Origin: Nannocystis exedens
GTDB taxonomy: Bacteria > Myxococcota_A > Polyangia > Nannocystales > Nannocystaceae
Assembly: GCF_002343915.1 (NCBI RefSeq)
Contig: NZ_NETK01000001.1
Span: forward strand, 310,001-374,000
Length of the DNA: 64,000 nt
Direction of reading: 5' to 3'
The notes under the pieces were generated by a model that searched no databases, had not been told where the DNA came from, and was given only the letters and a program-made list of their open reading frames with translations. This document shows, in pieces, positions 16,083-24,977 of the stretch. How positions within the stretch are numbered: position 1 is the stretch's first letter; each line of letters opens with the position of its first letter. The position numbers and the translations under genes were made by a program.

Positions 16083-18179
16083 ATGGCGGCGAGCCTCCCA
16101 TATTACCTCCAGGCGCTCAGCGTCGTCTTGGGCACGGCCGCGATGACGAGCCTGGTCTCGCAGCGTTTCAAGCAACCGCCCATCTTCGGCCATTTGCTCG
16201 CAGGTATGCTGTTGGGGCCGCACGTGCCCTGGAAGATGATCGCCGGCCCCGGCGGCGCCGCCTTGACACACGTGATGTCCGAATTCGGCGTCATCCTCCT
16301 GATGTTCAGCATCGGCATCGAATTCAACCTGCGAAAGATCGCCCGCATCGGCCCCTCGACCGGGATGACGGCTCTGTTCGTCGTCGGGCTGATGGTGTCG
16401 GCCGGCTACCTGCTCGGTCGAGCGTTCGCGTGGACCAGGGTCGAGAGCCTGTTCGTCGGCGCGTGCGTCGCCATCTCCTCGACGATGTTCGTCGCCAAGG
16501 CGTTCGAGGATCAGCACCTCCGCGGCGAGTTCACCGCGGTCACGACCGCCATCCTCGTGTTCGAGGACCTGATCGCAATCCTGCTCCTCGCCGTGCTGAC
16601 GGCGATCGCCTCGGGGAGCGGCCTGTCCGCCCGCGAGTTCGCACTGACTCTCGGCAAGCTGCTCGGTTTTCTCATCGTCTTGCTCACCGCGGGCTTGCTG
16701 GTCGTGCCGCGCTTCCTCCGCCGCGTCGTCGGACAGCATCGTGCCGAGTCGACGCTGATCGCCGGGATCGCCATCTGCTTCATCACGACGGCCCTGACGG
16801 CTTCCGCGGGTTACTCGGTCGCCCTCGGCGCATTCCTCGCGGGCCTCCTCGTCGCCGAATCCGGGGAGGGCACGAGCGTCGAGCACGTCATCCGACCGCT
16901 GCGCGACATCTTCGGCGCGCTGTTCTTCATCTCGGTCGGGATATCGATCGATCCGTCACAGATCGCCGCGCACTGGCTTCCTGTGCTCGCGTTCACCGCC
17001 CTCGTGCTCGTCGGGAAGGTCGCGGGCGTCTCGCTCGGCGCGTTCCTGTTCGGCCAGGGGGTGCAGACTTCCGTACGTGCAGGGATGAGCCTCGCTCAGA
17101 TTGGCGAGTTCTCGTTCATCATCGCCGGGCTCGGCGTCGCGTCCGGGGTCACCGGCGAATTCATCTTCCCGGTCGTCGTGGGCGTCTCCTTGCTGACGTC
17201 GGTGATCACGCCGTGGATGGTCCGGCGCTCGCACGGCGCTGCCGCCGGCTTCGAGGCGCGCCTGCCCGCAAAACTGCGCCTCCTCGTGGCGATCTACGAA
17301 GCGTGGATCAAGCGCCTCTGGTCCGCGCCCCCGGCTTCGGCGTCGAGCCGGCTCCGCCGGGGCGCGCTCTATCTCGCGGTCGACGCGGTGTCGCTGGTCG
17401 CCGTGCTCGCCGCGTCGAGCGAGGTCCGGGACGAGATCGTCGCCGTCATCTCTCACCGCTTCGCGCTGCCCGCAGCGCTGGTGGGCGGCGTCTGGACCGC
17501 AGTGACGCTGCTGTTCGCCGGCCTCTTTTTCGTCGGTGTACTCCGGCGCAGTGCGGCCCTCGCCCGTACCCTCGCCGAGGCGACCCTGCCGCCTCACAAG
17601 ATCGACACCGGGGAGGTCGGGCAAGCGCCGTGGCCCGTGCTGACTGTCGTGATCGAGCTGGCCCTCTTCATCGTCATCGGCCTGCCGCTGGTGCTCCTCT
17701 CGCAGCCCTTCGTCCCCGTCCGTTCGGGCCTGCTCGTCCTGACGTTCGTGCTCGCCGTCCTCGCCCACAAGGCCTGGCAGAGCATCACCATGCTGGAAGC
17801 ACACACGCACGCCGGCGCCGAATTGATCGTCCAGGTGCTGGCGCGCCAGGGACGCGACACGGCGGAGCCCGCCGAGCCGCTCCCACCGGCGCACGATCTG
17901 CTTCCCGGGTGCTCCAGCCTGAGACGGATCCGCCTCGAAGCGGGCAGCCTCGCAGCCTGGAATTCGCTCACCGGACTCGACCTGAAGTCGCGCAGCGGCG
18001 CCGAGGTCGTCGCGATCGAGCGTCAGGGGACCGGCGCGCTCCTCCCGTCGCCGCGAGAGCCGCTCGAGCTCGGCGACATCCTCGTCCTGCTCGGCCCCGA
18101 GACCGCGCTGGCGACGGCACAAGACCTGCTTCGAGCGGCCCCGAAGTCCAGGGAAGCTGCCGAGGCGCCAGGGCCATGA
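16083..18179 (+). CDS. Kef-type K+/H+ antiporter (CPA2) with C-terminal TrkA-C-like domain
   Basis: 698 residues from the ATG at 16083. Residues about 1-385 form a Na_H_Exchanger domain with many membrane helices. Motifs include QPPIFGHLLAGMLLGP, FGVILLMFSIGIEFN, ILVFEDLIAILLL (the helix with conserved acidic residue) and SLAQIGEFSFIIAGLG. A middle section (about 430-570) has further helices. The last ~90 residues read as a TrkA-C-like ligand domain (SLAAWNSLTGLDLKSRSGAE, LELGDILVLLG). No intervening TrkA-N Rossmann domain is obvious. A degenerate copy of its first ~25 codons lies at 22715-22779. Confidence 0.88.
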   Translation: MAASLPYYLQALSVVLGTAAMTSLVSQRFKQPPIFGHLLAGMLLGPHVPWKMIAGPGGAALTHVMSEFGVILLMFSIGIEFNLRKIARIGPSTGMTALFVVGLMVSAGYLLGRAFAWTRVESLFVGACVAISSTMFVAKAFEDQHLRGEFTAVTTAILVFEDLIAILLLAVLTAIASGSGLSAREFALTLGKLLGFLIVLLTAGLLVVPRFLRRVVGQHRAESTLIAGIAICFITTALTASAGYSVALGAFLAGLLVAESGEGTSVEHVIRPLRDIFGALFFISVGISIDPSQIAAHWLPVLAFTALVLVGKVAGVSLGAFLFGQGVQTSVRAGMSLAQIGEFSFIIAGLGVASGVTGEFIFPVVVGVSLLTSVITPWMVRRSHGAAAGFEARLPAKLRLLVAIYEAWIKRLWSAPPASASSRLRRGALYLAVDAVSLVAVLAASSEVRDEIVAVISHRFALPAALVGGVWTAVTLLFAGLFFVGVLRRSAALARTLAEATLPPHKIDTGEVGQAPWPVLTVVIELALFIVIGLPLVLLSQPFVPVRSGLLVLTFVLAVLAHKAWQSITMLEAHTHAGAELIVQVLARQGRDTAEPAEPLPPAHDLLPGCSSLRRIRLEAGSLAAWNSLTGLDLKSRSGAEVVAIERQGTGALLPSPREPLELGDILVLLGPETALATAQDLLRAAPKSREAAEAPGP

Positions 18180-18585
18180 TGAGCCTGCTTGACGTGCCGC
18201 GGGCCGCGGCCGGCTCCTGCCCGAGAACCTGCCATTCGGACCTGCTCCCGGCGCGCCGCAGACCTTCGCCGCTTCCTGCGCGTGCTGCCGAGTTCTCGGC
18301 GTCGACTTCCACGAGCTGACCGTGCTGCTGGTTCCGTTTGCGGCTGGGGCTCCAGGGCGTCGAACAGGCGCTGGTGCTCGTCTGCTCGCTGGCGCCGGTG
18401 GCGTCGGTGGAGCTCGTCAAGCTGACCGCGCGAGAAGGCGGGGCTCACACGCCCCAGGCGAAAAAAGCTCTTGCAGGCGGGAGCGGCCTGGGCCCTGCGC
18501 CAGCGCTTTCGATTGCGTCCGGGGACATCCGCGTGCTAAGCGATCGGGTTGCTCTGCTGCGCGCGGACGACTGACCACTCGAGGA
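18180..18585. other. Intergenic region with no recognised feature
   Basis: About 400 bp between the antiporter and the CheB/CheR-kinase. Frames on both strands are open for 80-140 codons, but the translations are low complexity and unrecognised. No terminator-like hairpin with T-run was seen. Confidence 0.4.
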
Positions 18586-21500
18586 ATGCACGTGCCGACT
18601 CCTATTCGCCTCGGCAGTTCGGAGGAACGCTCGGCTCTCTTCCCCATCGTCGGTATCGGCGCCTCCGCCGGCGGCCTCGAAGCCTTGGAGCAATTGTTCG
18701 CCCACGTGCCGCCCGAGCCTGGCGTGGCCTTCGTCGTCGTCTCGCACCTCGCCCCGCACCTCCCGAGCCTCATGCCCGAACTGCTCGCCAAGCAGACGGC
18801 GCTGCCGGTGAGCGCGGCAGAGGACGGAGCGCCCGTCGAGCCCGACCACGTGTACGTGATCCCTCCGAACGCGGCCCTCACCCTCGAGCACGGCGCGCTT
18901 CGACTCGAAGCGCGAGACGACCGCACCAACCTCATCGACACGTTTCTCCGCTCCCTGGCGGAGGAGCGCGGGGAGCGGGCGATCGGCGTCATCCTCTCCG
19001 GGACCGGCAGCGACGGCAGCCTCGGCCTCAAGGCGATCAAGGAGCACGGCGGGGTGGCGATGGCACAGGACCTCGCTTCCGCGAAGTACAACACGATGCC
19101 CCGCACCGCGATCGACGCCGGCCAAGTCGACTGGATCCTCCCGGTCGAGGCGATGCCCGCCAAGGTGATGGAGTACGTCGCACGCATCCAGAGCACCAGC
19201 GCACGTCCGGCCGACGGCGCGCACGAACCGACCAGGGCGCGCGAGCACGACGTGCTGATGAATCAGCTGTGCGCGCTCATTCACCGCAGGACCGGGCGCG
19301 ACTTCAGCCGCTACAAGCGTTCGACGATGGAACGACGGGTGCAGCGGCGAATCCACGTGCTCCAGCAGCGCTCGCTGGAAGATTACGTCGACCTGTTGCA
19401 GAACACGCCCGCGGAGGTCGATCGGCTGTTTCAGGACCTGCTGATCAGCGTGACCCAATTCTTCCGCGATCCCGAGCTGTTCGAGGCGCTGGCTCGGGAC
19501 GTCTTGCCGCGGCTCCTCGCGGACAGGGCGCCCGACGACCCCGTGCGGGTGTGGGTCCCCGGCTGCGCCACGGGCGAGGAAGCCTACTCGATCGCCATGC
19601 TCCTGGCGGAGGCGCCGCAGACGGCGGCCCTCGGCGCCAAGATCTTCGCCACCGACATCGACGACGAAGCGCTGGAGGTGGCGCGGGCCGGGCGATACCC
19701 GGAGACGATCGCGGACCGAGTCTGCCCGGAGCGGCTCGAACGCTTCTTCGCGCCCCGACCGAACGGAGGGTGGCAGATCCGCAAGCAGATCCGGGACATG
19801 TGCGTCTTCTCGACGCACAGCATCATCAGCGATCCACCGTTTTCACGGCTCGACCTGATCTCGTGCCGGAACGTGCTGATCTACCTCGAGAGCGATCTCC
19901 AGCGGACCGTCTTTCCGTTGTTCCACTACGGTCTCCGTCCCGGCGGCTTCCTTTTGCTCGGACCGTCCGAGAGCGTCACGGCCCACCCCAAACTGTTCAC
20001 CGCCGTCGATGCGAAGCAACGGATCTTCCAGCGGCGGGAGGCGAAGGTCTCCGTCAGGTTTCCGGTCGGGGGGCTCGGCCTGTCCGGTCGTCGGATCGCC
20101 GCGGCGCCGCACGGCCATGAGCCGGCGGCCCGGGATCAGAACCTCACCCGGACGCTCGAGCGCCTCATCCTCGCCGTCTATGCGCCCCCCGCCGTCATCG
20201 TCCGCGGCAACGGCGAGATTGTGTTCGTCTCGGGGCAGACGCGGAAGTTCCTCGAGCTCGCGCCGGGCGCGGCGGGCATCAACGTGCTCGAGATGGCCAG
20301 CAAGGAGCTCCGGCCGTACTTGCACGTGCTGCTGCGCGAGGCCACCAGCAAGCGCCAGGAGCGGATCCAGCGCGGAGTCTCGCTCCCCGTCGACGGCCAC
20401 ATTCAGCCGGTCGACATCGTCGTGCGGCCGCTCCTCGAGCTCGGCGCGGACTCCGATCTGTACGCCGTGATCTTTTACGAGGCAGGCACCTCCCTGAGCC
20501 CGGAACAGGCGGAGGCCGAGGGCCGCGCCCCCGCAATCGGCGACGCCCACGCCGCGGCGCTCGAGACCGAGCTGCGCAGCACGCGGGAGAACCTGCAGAC
20601 GGCGGTCGAGGAGCTTGAGGTCGCGAACGAGGAGCTGAAGTCGTCCAACGAGGAGCTTCAATCGTCCAACGAGGAGCTCCAATCGGCCAACGAAGAGCTC
20701 CAGACATCGAAGGAGGAGCTGCAATCGATCAACGAGGAGCTCCATACCGTCAACGCCGAGCTGAGCCGCAAGCTCCAGGAGCTCGACAAGGCCAACAGCG
20801 ACCTGCAAAACCTGTTCGCCAGCAGCCGGATCGCCACCGTGTTCTTGGCCGGCGACCTCACCATCAAGCGCTTCTCGCCCGAGGCGAGCCAACTGTTCCG
20901 GCTGATCGACAGCGACGTCGGGCGCGACATCACCGACATCGTCCCGAAGTTCGCCGGCGGTGACCTCGTCGCGGACGCCGAGCGAGTGCTGCAGACCCAG
21001 GCCCCGTTGCAACGCGAGGTCCACCTGCTGGATGCGGATGTCTGGTACCTGCAGCGGATCCAGCCCTACCGAACGACCGACGACGTGGTCGTCGGCGTGG
21101 TCATCACATTCGTCGACATCACCGACTTGAAGTCCGCCAGGGACTCGGCGCGCCGGCTCGCGGCGATTGTGGAGTCGTCCCACGATGCCATCCTGGCGCT
21201 CGATGACCGCGCTGCGATCGTGACCTGGAACCACGGCGCCGAGCTGATGTTCGGTCACACTGCGAAGGAAGCCGCCGGGCGAACGATCGACTTCCTCGCC
21301 CCCGGCGAATCGTCGCCGTTCGCCTCGGCCTTCGCCGCGGCCCTCCGCGGTGAGCGCAGTCCGCCGATCGAGGCGTTCTTGCGGCGAAAAGACGGCTCGC
21401 GGGTGCAGGTGCTGGCGAGTCTGTCGCCCATCACCGACACCCAGGGCAGCCGGGCCGCGGTCTCGTGGATCGCGCGCGATATCACCCAGCACGAGCGCGA

Positions 21501-22674
21501 CCGACAGGCTCTTCGCGAGAGCCAGGAGCGCTTCCACGAGGTCAACGCGGCGGATCGGAAGAAGACCGAGTTCCTCGCGCTGCTGGGCCACGAGCTGCGA
21601 AACCCGCTCGCGCCGATCCGCAACGCGATTCATTACTTGCGGCGGGCCGTGCCGGCCCCCACCCCCGAGATCCAGCGGGCCGTGGAAATGGTCGATCGCC
21701 AGGCTACGCACATGGCCCGGCTGATCGATGATCTGCTGGACGTCTCCCGGATCTCCAGCGGGAAGATCCTCCTCAAGAAGCGGCCCGAAGACCTCGTCGG
21801 CGTGGTCCGTACCGTCGTCGAGGATCACCGCGCCGAGGCGGCCCGCGCGGGTGTCTCCGTGCAGTTCTCCGCCCGGGAGCCTCTCCCGGTGAACGGAGAC
21901 GCGGCGCGGCTGTCGCAATGCATCAGCAATATCCTCGGCAACGCGTTCAAATTCACCGACCCCGGCGGTCGGATCTCGGTCGTGCTCGAGCGACGAGGCG
22001 ATACCGCGGTCGTGCGGGTGAGCGACAACGGCGTCGGCATGGACCCCGAGACTCTGGCCAGAGCCTTCGAGCCCTTCGCGCAGTCCGACGTTCACCTCGC
22101 ACGAGGGCGGGGTGGCCTCGGCCTCGGCCTCTCGCTCGTCAAGGCGCTGGTCGAGTTGCACGGGGGCACGGTCAAGGCGACGAGTGCGGGCCAGGGACGT
22201 GGTACGGAGGTCTCGATTCGTTTGCCCCTCGTGGCTACAGCCCCGCCCGACACAGAAGCGGACTCGCCCGAGCTCTCGGGCGGCCCCGACGATCGGCGGC
22301 ACGTGCTCGTGATCGAGGACAACGAGGACGCAGCCCAGAGCCTCGGCATGTTGCTCGACATGTGGGGTCATGCGGCCGCGATCGCTGACTCGGGCGCAGC
22401 AGGGGTGGAGGCGGCGCTCGCAGATCCACCCGACGTGGTCCTGTGCGACCTCAGCCTCTCCGGCTCCATGGACGGCTACGAGGTGTGCCGGGCCCTCCGC
22501 GCGGCCTCGTCGACAGCAGGCGCCCTCATCATCGCCATGACCGGCCACGGCCTCGCATCGGACACGGAGAATGTCAAGAATGCCGGCTTCGATCTGCATT
22601 TGATCAAGCCGGTCGACCCCGAAGCGCTCGCGCGAATCATCCATAACTCGCAGCTCGTGCATGCGCCCCGCTAA
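18586..22674 (+). CDS. CheB-CheR-PAS-histidine kinase-receiver fusion
   Basis: 1362 residues from the ATG at 18586 (MHVPTPIRLG), preceded by GAGG. Domains in order: CheB methylesterase (about 20-200; FPIVGIGASAGG with catalytic Ser27, SHLAPHLPSL, ILSGTGSDGSLG); CheR methyltransferase (about 225-480; VPGCATGEEAYS, ATDIDDEAL, LISCRNVLIYL); a Glu/Asn-rich coiled coil (about 660-745) of repeated NEELQS-type heptads; two PAS domains (about 745-985); HisKA with LLGHELRNP (phospho-acceptor His1002); HATPase_c (SDNGVGMD, GLGLGLSLV); and a receiver with phospho-acceptor Asp1288 (VVLCDLSLS). Catalytic residues look intact. Such proteins resemble light- or chemo-sensing hybrid kinases. No chemoreceptor gene is nearby. 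Confidence 0.93.
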   Translation: MHVPTPIRLGSSEERSALFPIVGIGASAGGLEALEQLFAHVPPEPGVAFVVVSHLAPHLPSLMPELLAKQTALPVSAAEDGAPVEPDHVYVIPPNAALTLEHGALRLEARDDRTNLIDTFLRSLAEERGERAIGVILSGTGSDGSLGLKAIKEHGGVAMAQDLASAKYNTMPRTAIDAGQVDWILPVEAMPAKVMEYVARIQSTSARPADGAHEPTRAREHDVLMNQLCALIHRRTGRDFSRYKRSTMERRVQRRIHVLQQRSLEDYVDLLQNTPAEVDRLFQDLLISVTQFFRDPELFEALARDVLPRLLADRAPDDPVRVWVPGCATGEEAYSIAMLLAEAPQTAALGAKIFATDIDDEALEVARAGRYPETIADRVCPERLERFFAPRPNGGWQIRKQIRDMCVFSTHSIISDPPFSRLDLISCRNVLIYLESDLQRTVFPLFHYGLRPGGFLLLGPSESVTAHPKLFTAVDAKQRIFQRREAKVSVRFPVGGLGLSGRRIAAAPHGHEPAARDQNLTRTLERLILAVYAPPAVIVRGNGEIVFVSGQTRKFLELAPGAAGINVLEMASKELRPYLHVLLREATSKRQERIQRGVSLPVDGHIQPVDIVVRPLLELGADSDLYAVIFYEAGTSLSPEQAEAEGRAPAIGDAHAAALETELRSTRENLQTAVEELEVANEELKSSNEELQSSNEELQSANEELQTSKEELQSINEELHTVNAELSRKLQELDKANSDLQNLFASSRIATVFLAGDLTIKRFSPEASQLFRLIDSDVGRDITDIVPKFAGGDLVADAERVLQTQAPLQREVHLLDADVWYLQRIQPYRTTDDVVVGVVITFVDITDLKSARDSARRLAAIVESSHDAILALDDRAAIVTWNHGAELMFGHTAKEAAGRTIDFLAPGESSPFASAFAAALRGERSPPIEAFLRRKDGSRVQVLASLSPITDTQGSRAAVSWIARDITQHERDRQALRESQERFHEVNAADRKKTEFLALLGHELRNPLAPIRNAIHYLRRAVPAPTPEIQRAVEMVDRQATHMARLIDDLLDVSRISSGKILLKKRPEDLVGVVRTVVEDHRAEAARAGVSVQFSAREPLPVNGDAARLSQCISNILGNAFKFTDPGGRISVVLERRGDTAVVRVSDNGVGMDPETLARAFEPFAQSDVHLARGRGGLGLGLSLVKALVELHGGTVKATSAGQGRGTEVSIRLPLVATAPPDTEADSPELSGGPDDRRHVLVIEDNEDAAQSLGMLLDMWGHAAAIADSGAAGVEAALADPPDVVLCDLSLSGSMDGYEVCRALRAASSTAGALIIAMTGHGLASDTENVKNAGFDLHLIKPVDPEALARIIHNSQLVHAPR

Positions 22675-22714
22675 TGTCGGCGTGGCGCGGCGCCGATGGA
22701 TGAATCACCTACTC

Positions 22715-22779
22715 GAGCATTACCCCCAAGCGCTCAGCGTCGTCCTGGGTTGGCCGCGATGACGAGGCTGGTCTCGGAG
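22715..22779 (+). pseudogene. Degenerate copy of the 5' end of the Kef-type antiporter gene
   Basis: This stretch closely matches 16098-16170, the start of the antiporter gene. It has the same CAAGCGCTCAGCGTCGTC-type core and a shared GGCCGCGATGACGAG segment, with scattered substitutions and small gaps. After 22780 similarity ends. The next bases are open in another frame (DEYKWEELEAVA) and run into the IS66 end at 22815. It is a truncated paralogue or a recombination scar. Confidence 0.7.
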
Positions 22780-22884
22780 ACGAGTACAAGTGGGAGGAAC
22801 TCGAGGCGGTTGCCGTATCCGTCCGGAAGACTGCGTCGTGAATCGAGATCCTCGAGCAGCTACAAGGCCCCTCGAGGAGGATCG

Positions 22885-23091
22885 ATGTCGAGGAAGCGTA
22901 ACGACTTGAAGGAAGAGCGCGGCGCGGTCGTGCTGGCGCCGCAGCCGGTGAAGCGGGGTAGCTTCGCGTTGCTGGTACCGGACGACATGAAGTGGGAGGT
23001 TCGAGGCGTGAGCGGCGGCTACCGGATCGACTTCCGGCCGATGACACCGCAGGAGCGGGCGCGTCGGCTCCGGGAGTGGAGGCAGCTGTGA
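22885..23091 (+). CDS. Small IS66 accessory protein
   Basis: 68 residues from the ATG at 22885, with GAGGAGG 6-12 nt upstream. It is basic at the N-terminus (MSRKRNDLKEERG) and ends in RPMTPQERARRLREWRQL. It lies inside the IS66 ends and its stop overlaps the GTG start of tnpA (GTGA), so it is translationally coupled to the transposition genes. I cannot assign a function; small passenger or regulatory orfs are common in IS66-like elements. Confidence 0.7.
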   Translation: MSRKRNDLKEERGAVVLAPQPVKRGSFALLVPDDMKWEVRGVSGGYRIDFRPMTPQERARRLREWRQL

Positions 23092-23447
23092 CGGCGAGCA
23101 AGGTGGCGGATCCGGCGATCTGGGAGAAGCGGGTCGAGGCCCTCGAGGCGAGCGGGCGGAGCTGCCGGGAGTATGCGAAGCAGATCGGCGTCAACCCGCA
23201 CACGCTGGCGGGCTGGCGGTGGAAGCTGCGGCAGCGAGCTCGGACGGGAGCGACGCCGGCGAGGCCCCGCGCAGCGGCGGGCGAGCGCGACTTCGTGGAG
23301 GTGACGAAACAGGTGGCAGCGGCGTTGGTGGCGGAGACCGGAGTCATCGAGGTCGAGCTCGGCGGTGCGGTGGTGCGGGTCCTCGGCGAGGTCGACGGCG
23401 AGATGCTCGCGCGGGTGCTCGGCGCGGTGGGAGGACGGCGCGGATGA
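23088..23447 (+). CDS. tnpA: IS66 TnpA-like accessory protein
   Basis: 119 residues, GTG start at 23088 overlapping the preceding stop. The N-terminal half is a helix-turn-helix of the HTH_Tnp_1/IS66 TnpA type (WEKRVEALEASGRSCREYAK, then IGVNPHTLAGWRWKLRQ). The C-terminal half has the IS66 TnpA strand pattern (IEVELGGAVVRVLGEVDGEM, LARVLGAV). TnpA is needed for transposition of IS66 but is not the catalytic subunit. Its stop overlaps the tnpB ATG (ATGA). Confidence 0.88.
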   Translation: MTASKVADPAIWEKRVEALEASGRSCREYAKQIGVNPHTLAGWRWKLRQRARTGATPARPRAAAGERDFVEVTKQVAAALVAETGVIEVELGGAVVRVLGEVDGEMLARVLGAVGGRRG

Positions 23448-23818
23448 TCCCGAAGAACGTCCGCGTCTTCGTGTGCACCGAGCCGCAGGACATGCGGAGA
23501 GGATTCGATCGGCTGGCGCTGGCGGTGCGGGCGGAGATGGGCGACGATCCGCGGAGCGGCGCGGTCTTCGTGTTCCTGGGCCGGCGCGCCGATAGGCTCA
23601 AGCTGCTGTGGTGGGACCACAACGGCTTCGCGGTGCTGTACAAGCGACTGCACCGCGCGACGACGACGGCGCCGAAGGCCGCGAGCCCGTCGCAGCGCTC
23701 GATCGAGATCGACGAAAAGAGCCTCGGTGCGCTGCTGCGGGGCGTCCCGCGGCATCCAGGACGCGGGCGTGAAAACGCTCTTGACGTGGGCGCGCGAACG
23801 AGTAGTAAGGACGCGTGA
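23444..23818 (+). CDS. tnpB: IS66 TnpB (Orf2) accessory protein
   Basis: 124 residues from the ATG at 23444. Family hallmarks are present: VRVFVCTEPQDMRRGFDRLA, FVFLGRRADRLKLLWWDHNG and FAVLYKRLHR. The expected length is about 115-120. The usual C-terminal ending (a basic strand after the ...L..LLRG segment) is replaced by HPGRGRENALDVGARTSSKD, which may be a late frameshift. The stop overlaps the GTG start of tnpC. Confidence 0.9.
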   Translation: MIPKNVRVFVCTEPQDMRRGFDRLALAVRAEMGDDPRSGAVFVFLGRRADRLKLLWWDHNGFAVLYKRLHRATTTAPKAASPSQRSIEIDEKSLGALLRGVPRHPGRGRENALDVGARTSSKDA

Positions 23819-24904
23819 GCGAGATCGAGCTCCTGCGCAGCGAACTCGAGAGCAAGGAGGGCGAACTGCTCGCGCTGCGCGAGGCGCTGTCGAAGGCGTC
23901 CTCGGACCGCGAGCAGTACCGGGCGCTCTACATGCAATTGCTCGAGCGCTGTCGGCTGCTCGAGAAGGGGATCGTCGTCGGGAAGAAGGCCGAGCGCTTC
24001 CAGGGCGACGAGGAGGCGCAGCTGTCGATGCGCCTCCTGGGCATGCTGCTCGGCCCGGACGAAGCCGAGGCGAGCGCGGACGAGGATAACCTCGACGACG
24101 CGCTGGCCGAGGAGCTCGACGGAGACGAGGACGACGAGGCGAGCACGACCCGCCCCACGGATGCGTGTGAGCCGCGGCGGCGCCGTCGCGGGCGGCGCAA
24201 GCTGCCGGAGGCGCTGCCGCGCGTCGAGGTCGAGGTCCTGCCGCCGGAGGTGCTGCTGGAGGGCCTCGAGAACTTCGAGCGGATCGGCGAGGTCGTCAGC
24301 GAGACCGTCGAGCGCCGGCCGGGCGCGATGGTGGTCGCGCGAATCGTGCGGCCGAAGTTTGTCCGCAAGAATGCTCCGGCGAGCGAGTCGATCGAGACCC
24401 AGCTGGCCGATGAGACACCCGAAACCCCTCCCGTGGTGATCGCGCCGCCGCCGGACAAGCCGATCGAGCGCGGGCTGGCCGGACCCGGGCTCCTGGCCCA
24501 CACGATCGTGCTGCGCTGGGGCGATCACAATCCCGCCCACCGCCAGGAGGCGATCCACGCCCGCGAGGGCCTGCCGCTGTCGCGTCAGACGATCTGCAGC
24601 TGGCACCAGCAGCTCGCCGACCTGGTCGAGCCGCTCGTCGACGCGATGATGGCCGACGCCTTCCTGTCGCCGTACGTCTGCGTCGACGCGACCGGGGTGC
24701 TCGTGCAGGCGCCCGAGCAGTGTCAGCGCGCCCACTTCTGGGTGCTCGTCGCCCCGGGCCGGCATGTGCTGTATCGATTCTCGCCGAGGCACGACAGCGA
24801 GGCCGTCGATCGCCTGCTCGCCGGTTACAAGGGCTATCTCGTCTCCGACGCCGCGACCGTCTACGACCACCTCTTCCGCGACGGCGCCGTCGTCGAGGTC
24901 GCGT
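23815..24904 (+). pseudogene. tnpC: IS66 transposase TnpC, 5' part (interrupted by group II intron)
   Basis: GTG start at 23815. The first 363 codons contain an N-terminal leucine-rich coiled coil (LLRSELESKEGELLALREAL), an acidic stretch, a basic RRRRRGRRKLP segment, the LLAHTIVLRWGDHNPAHRQE block and the DDE region beginning with VCVDATGVLVQ. The frame breaks inside the codons for EVACWAHC, where the intron is inserted; without splicing it runs to a stop at 25014. Joined to 26901-27523 it gives a 570-residue, otherwise intact transposase. Because the intron lies antisense to tnpC, splicing of tnpC mRNA cannot repair it. Confidence 0.9.
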
Positions 24905-24909
24905 GCCGA

Positions 24910-24977
24910 GTAGGCGGGGGCGTCGCCGCCCCCGCCCCTCACAGACCCGGACGTGCAGGTTTCCCGCATCCGGTTCC
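24910..24977 (-). ncRNA. Group II intron domains V and VI
   Basis: Minus-strand domain V reads GGAACCGGATGCGGGAAACC and continues TGCACGTCCGGGTC: two complementary arms with a GAAA loop, the hallmark of this domain. Next comes a GCGGGGGCG/CGCCCCCGC stem followed by CCTACTCG, the expected domain VI with a branch-site A in the CTACTC segment. These RNA parts are needed for ribozyme activity. Confidence 0.8.
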
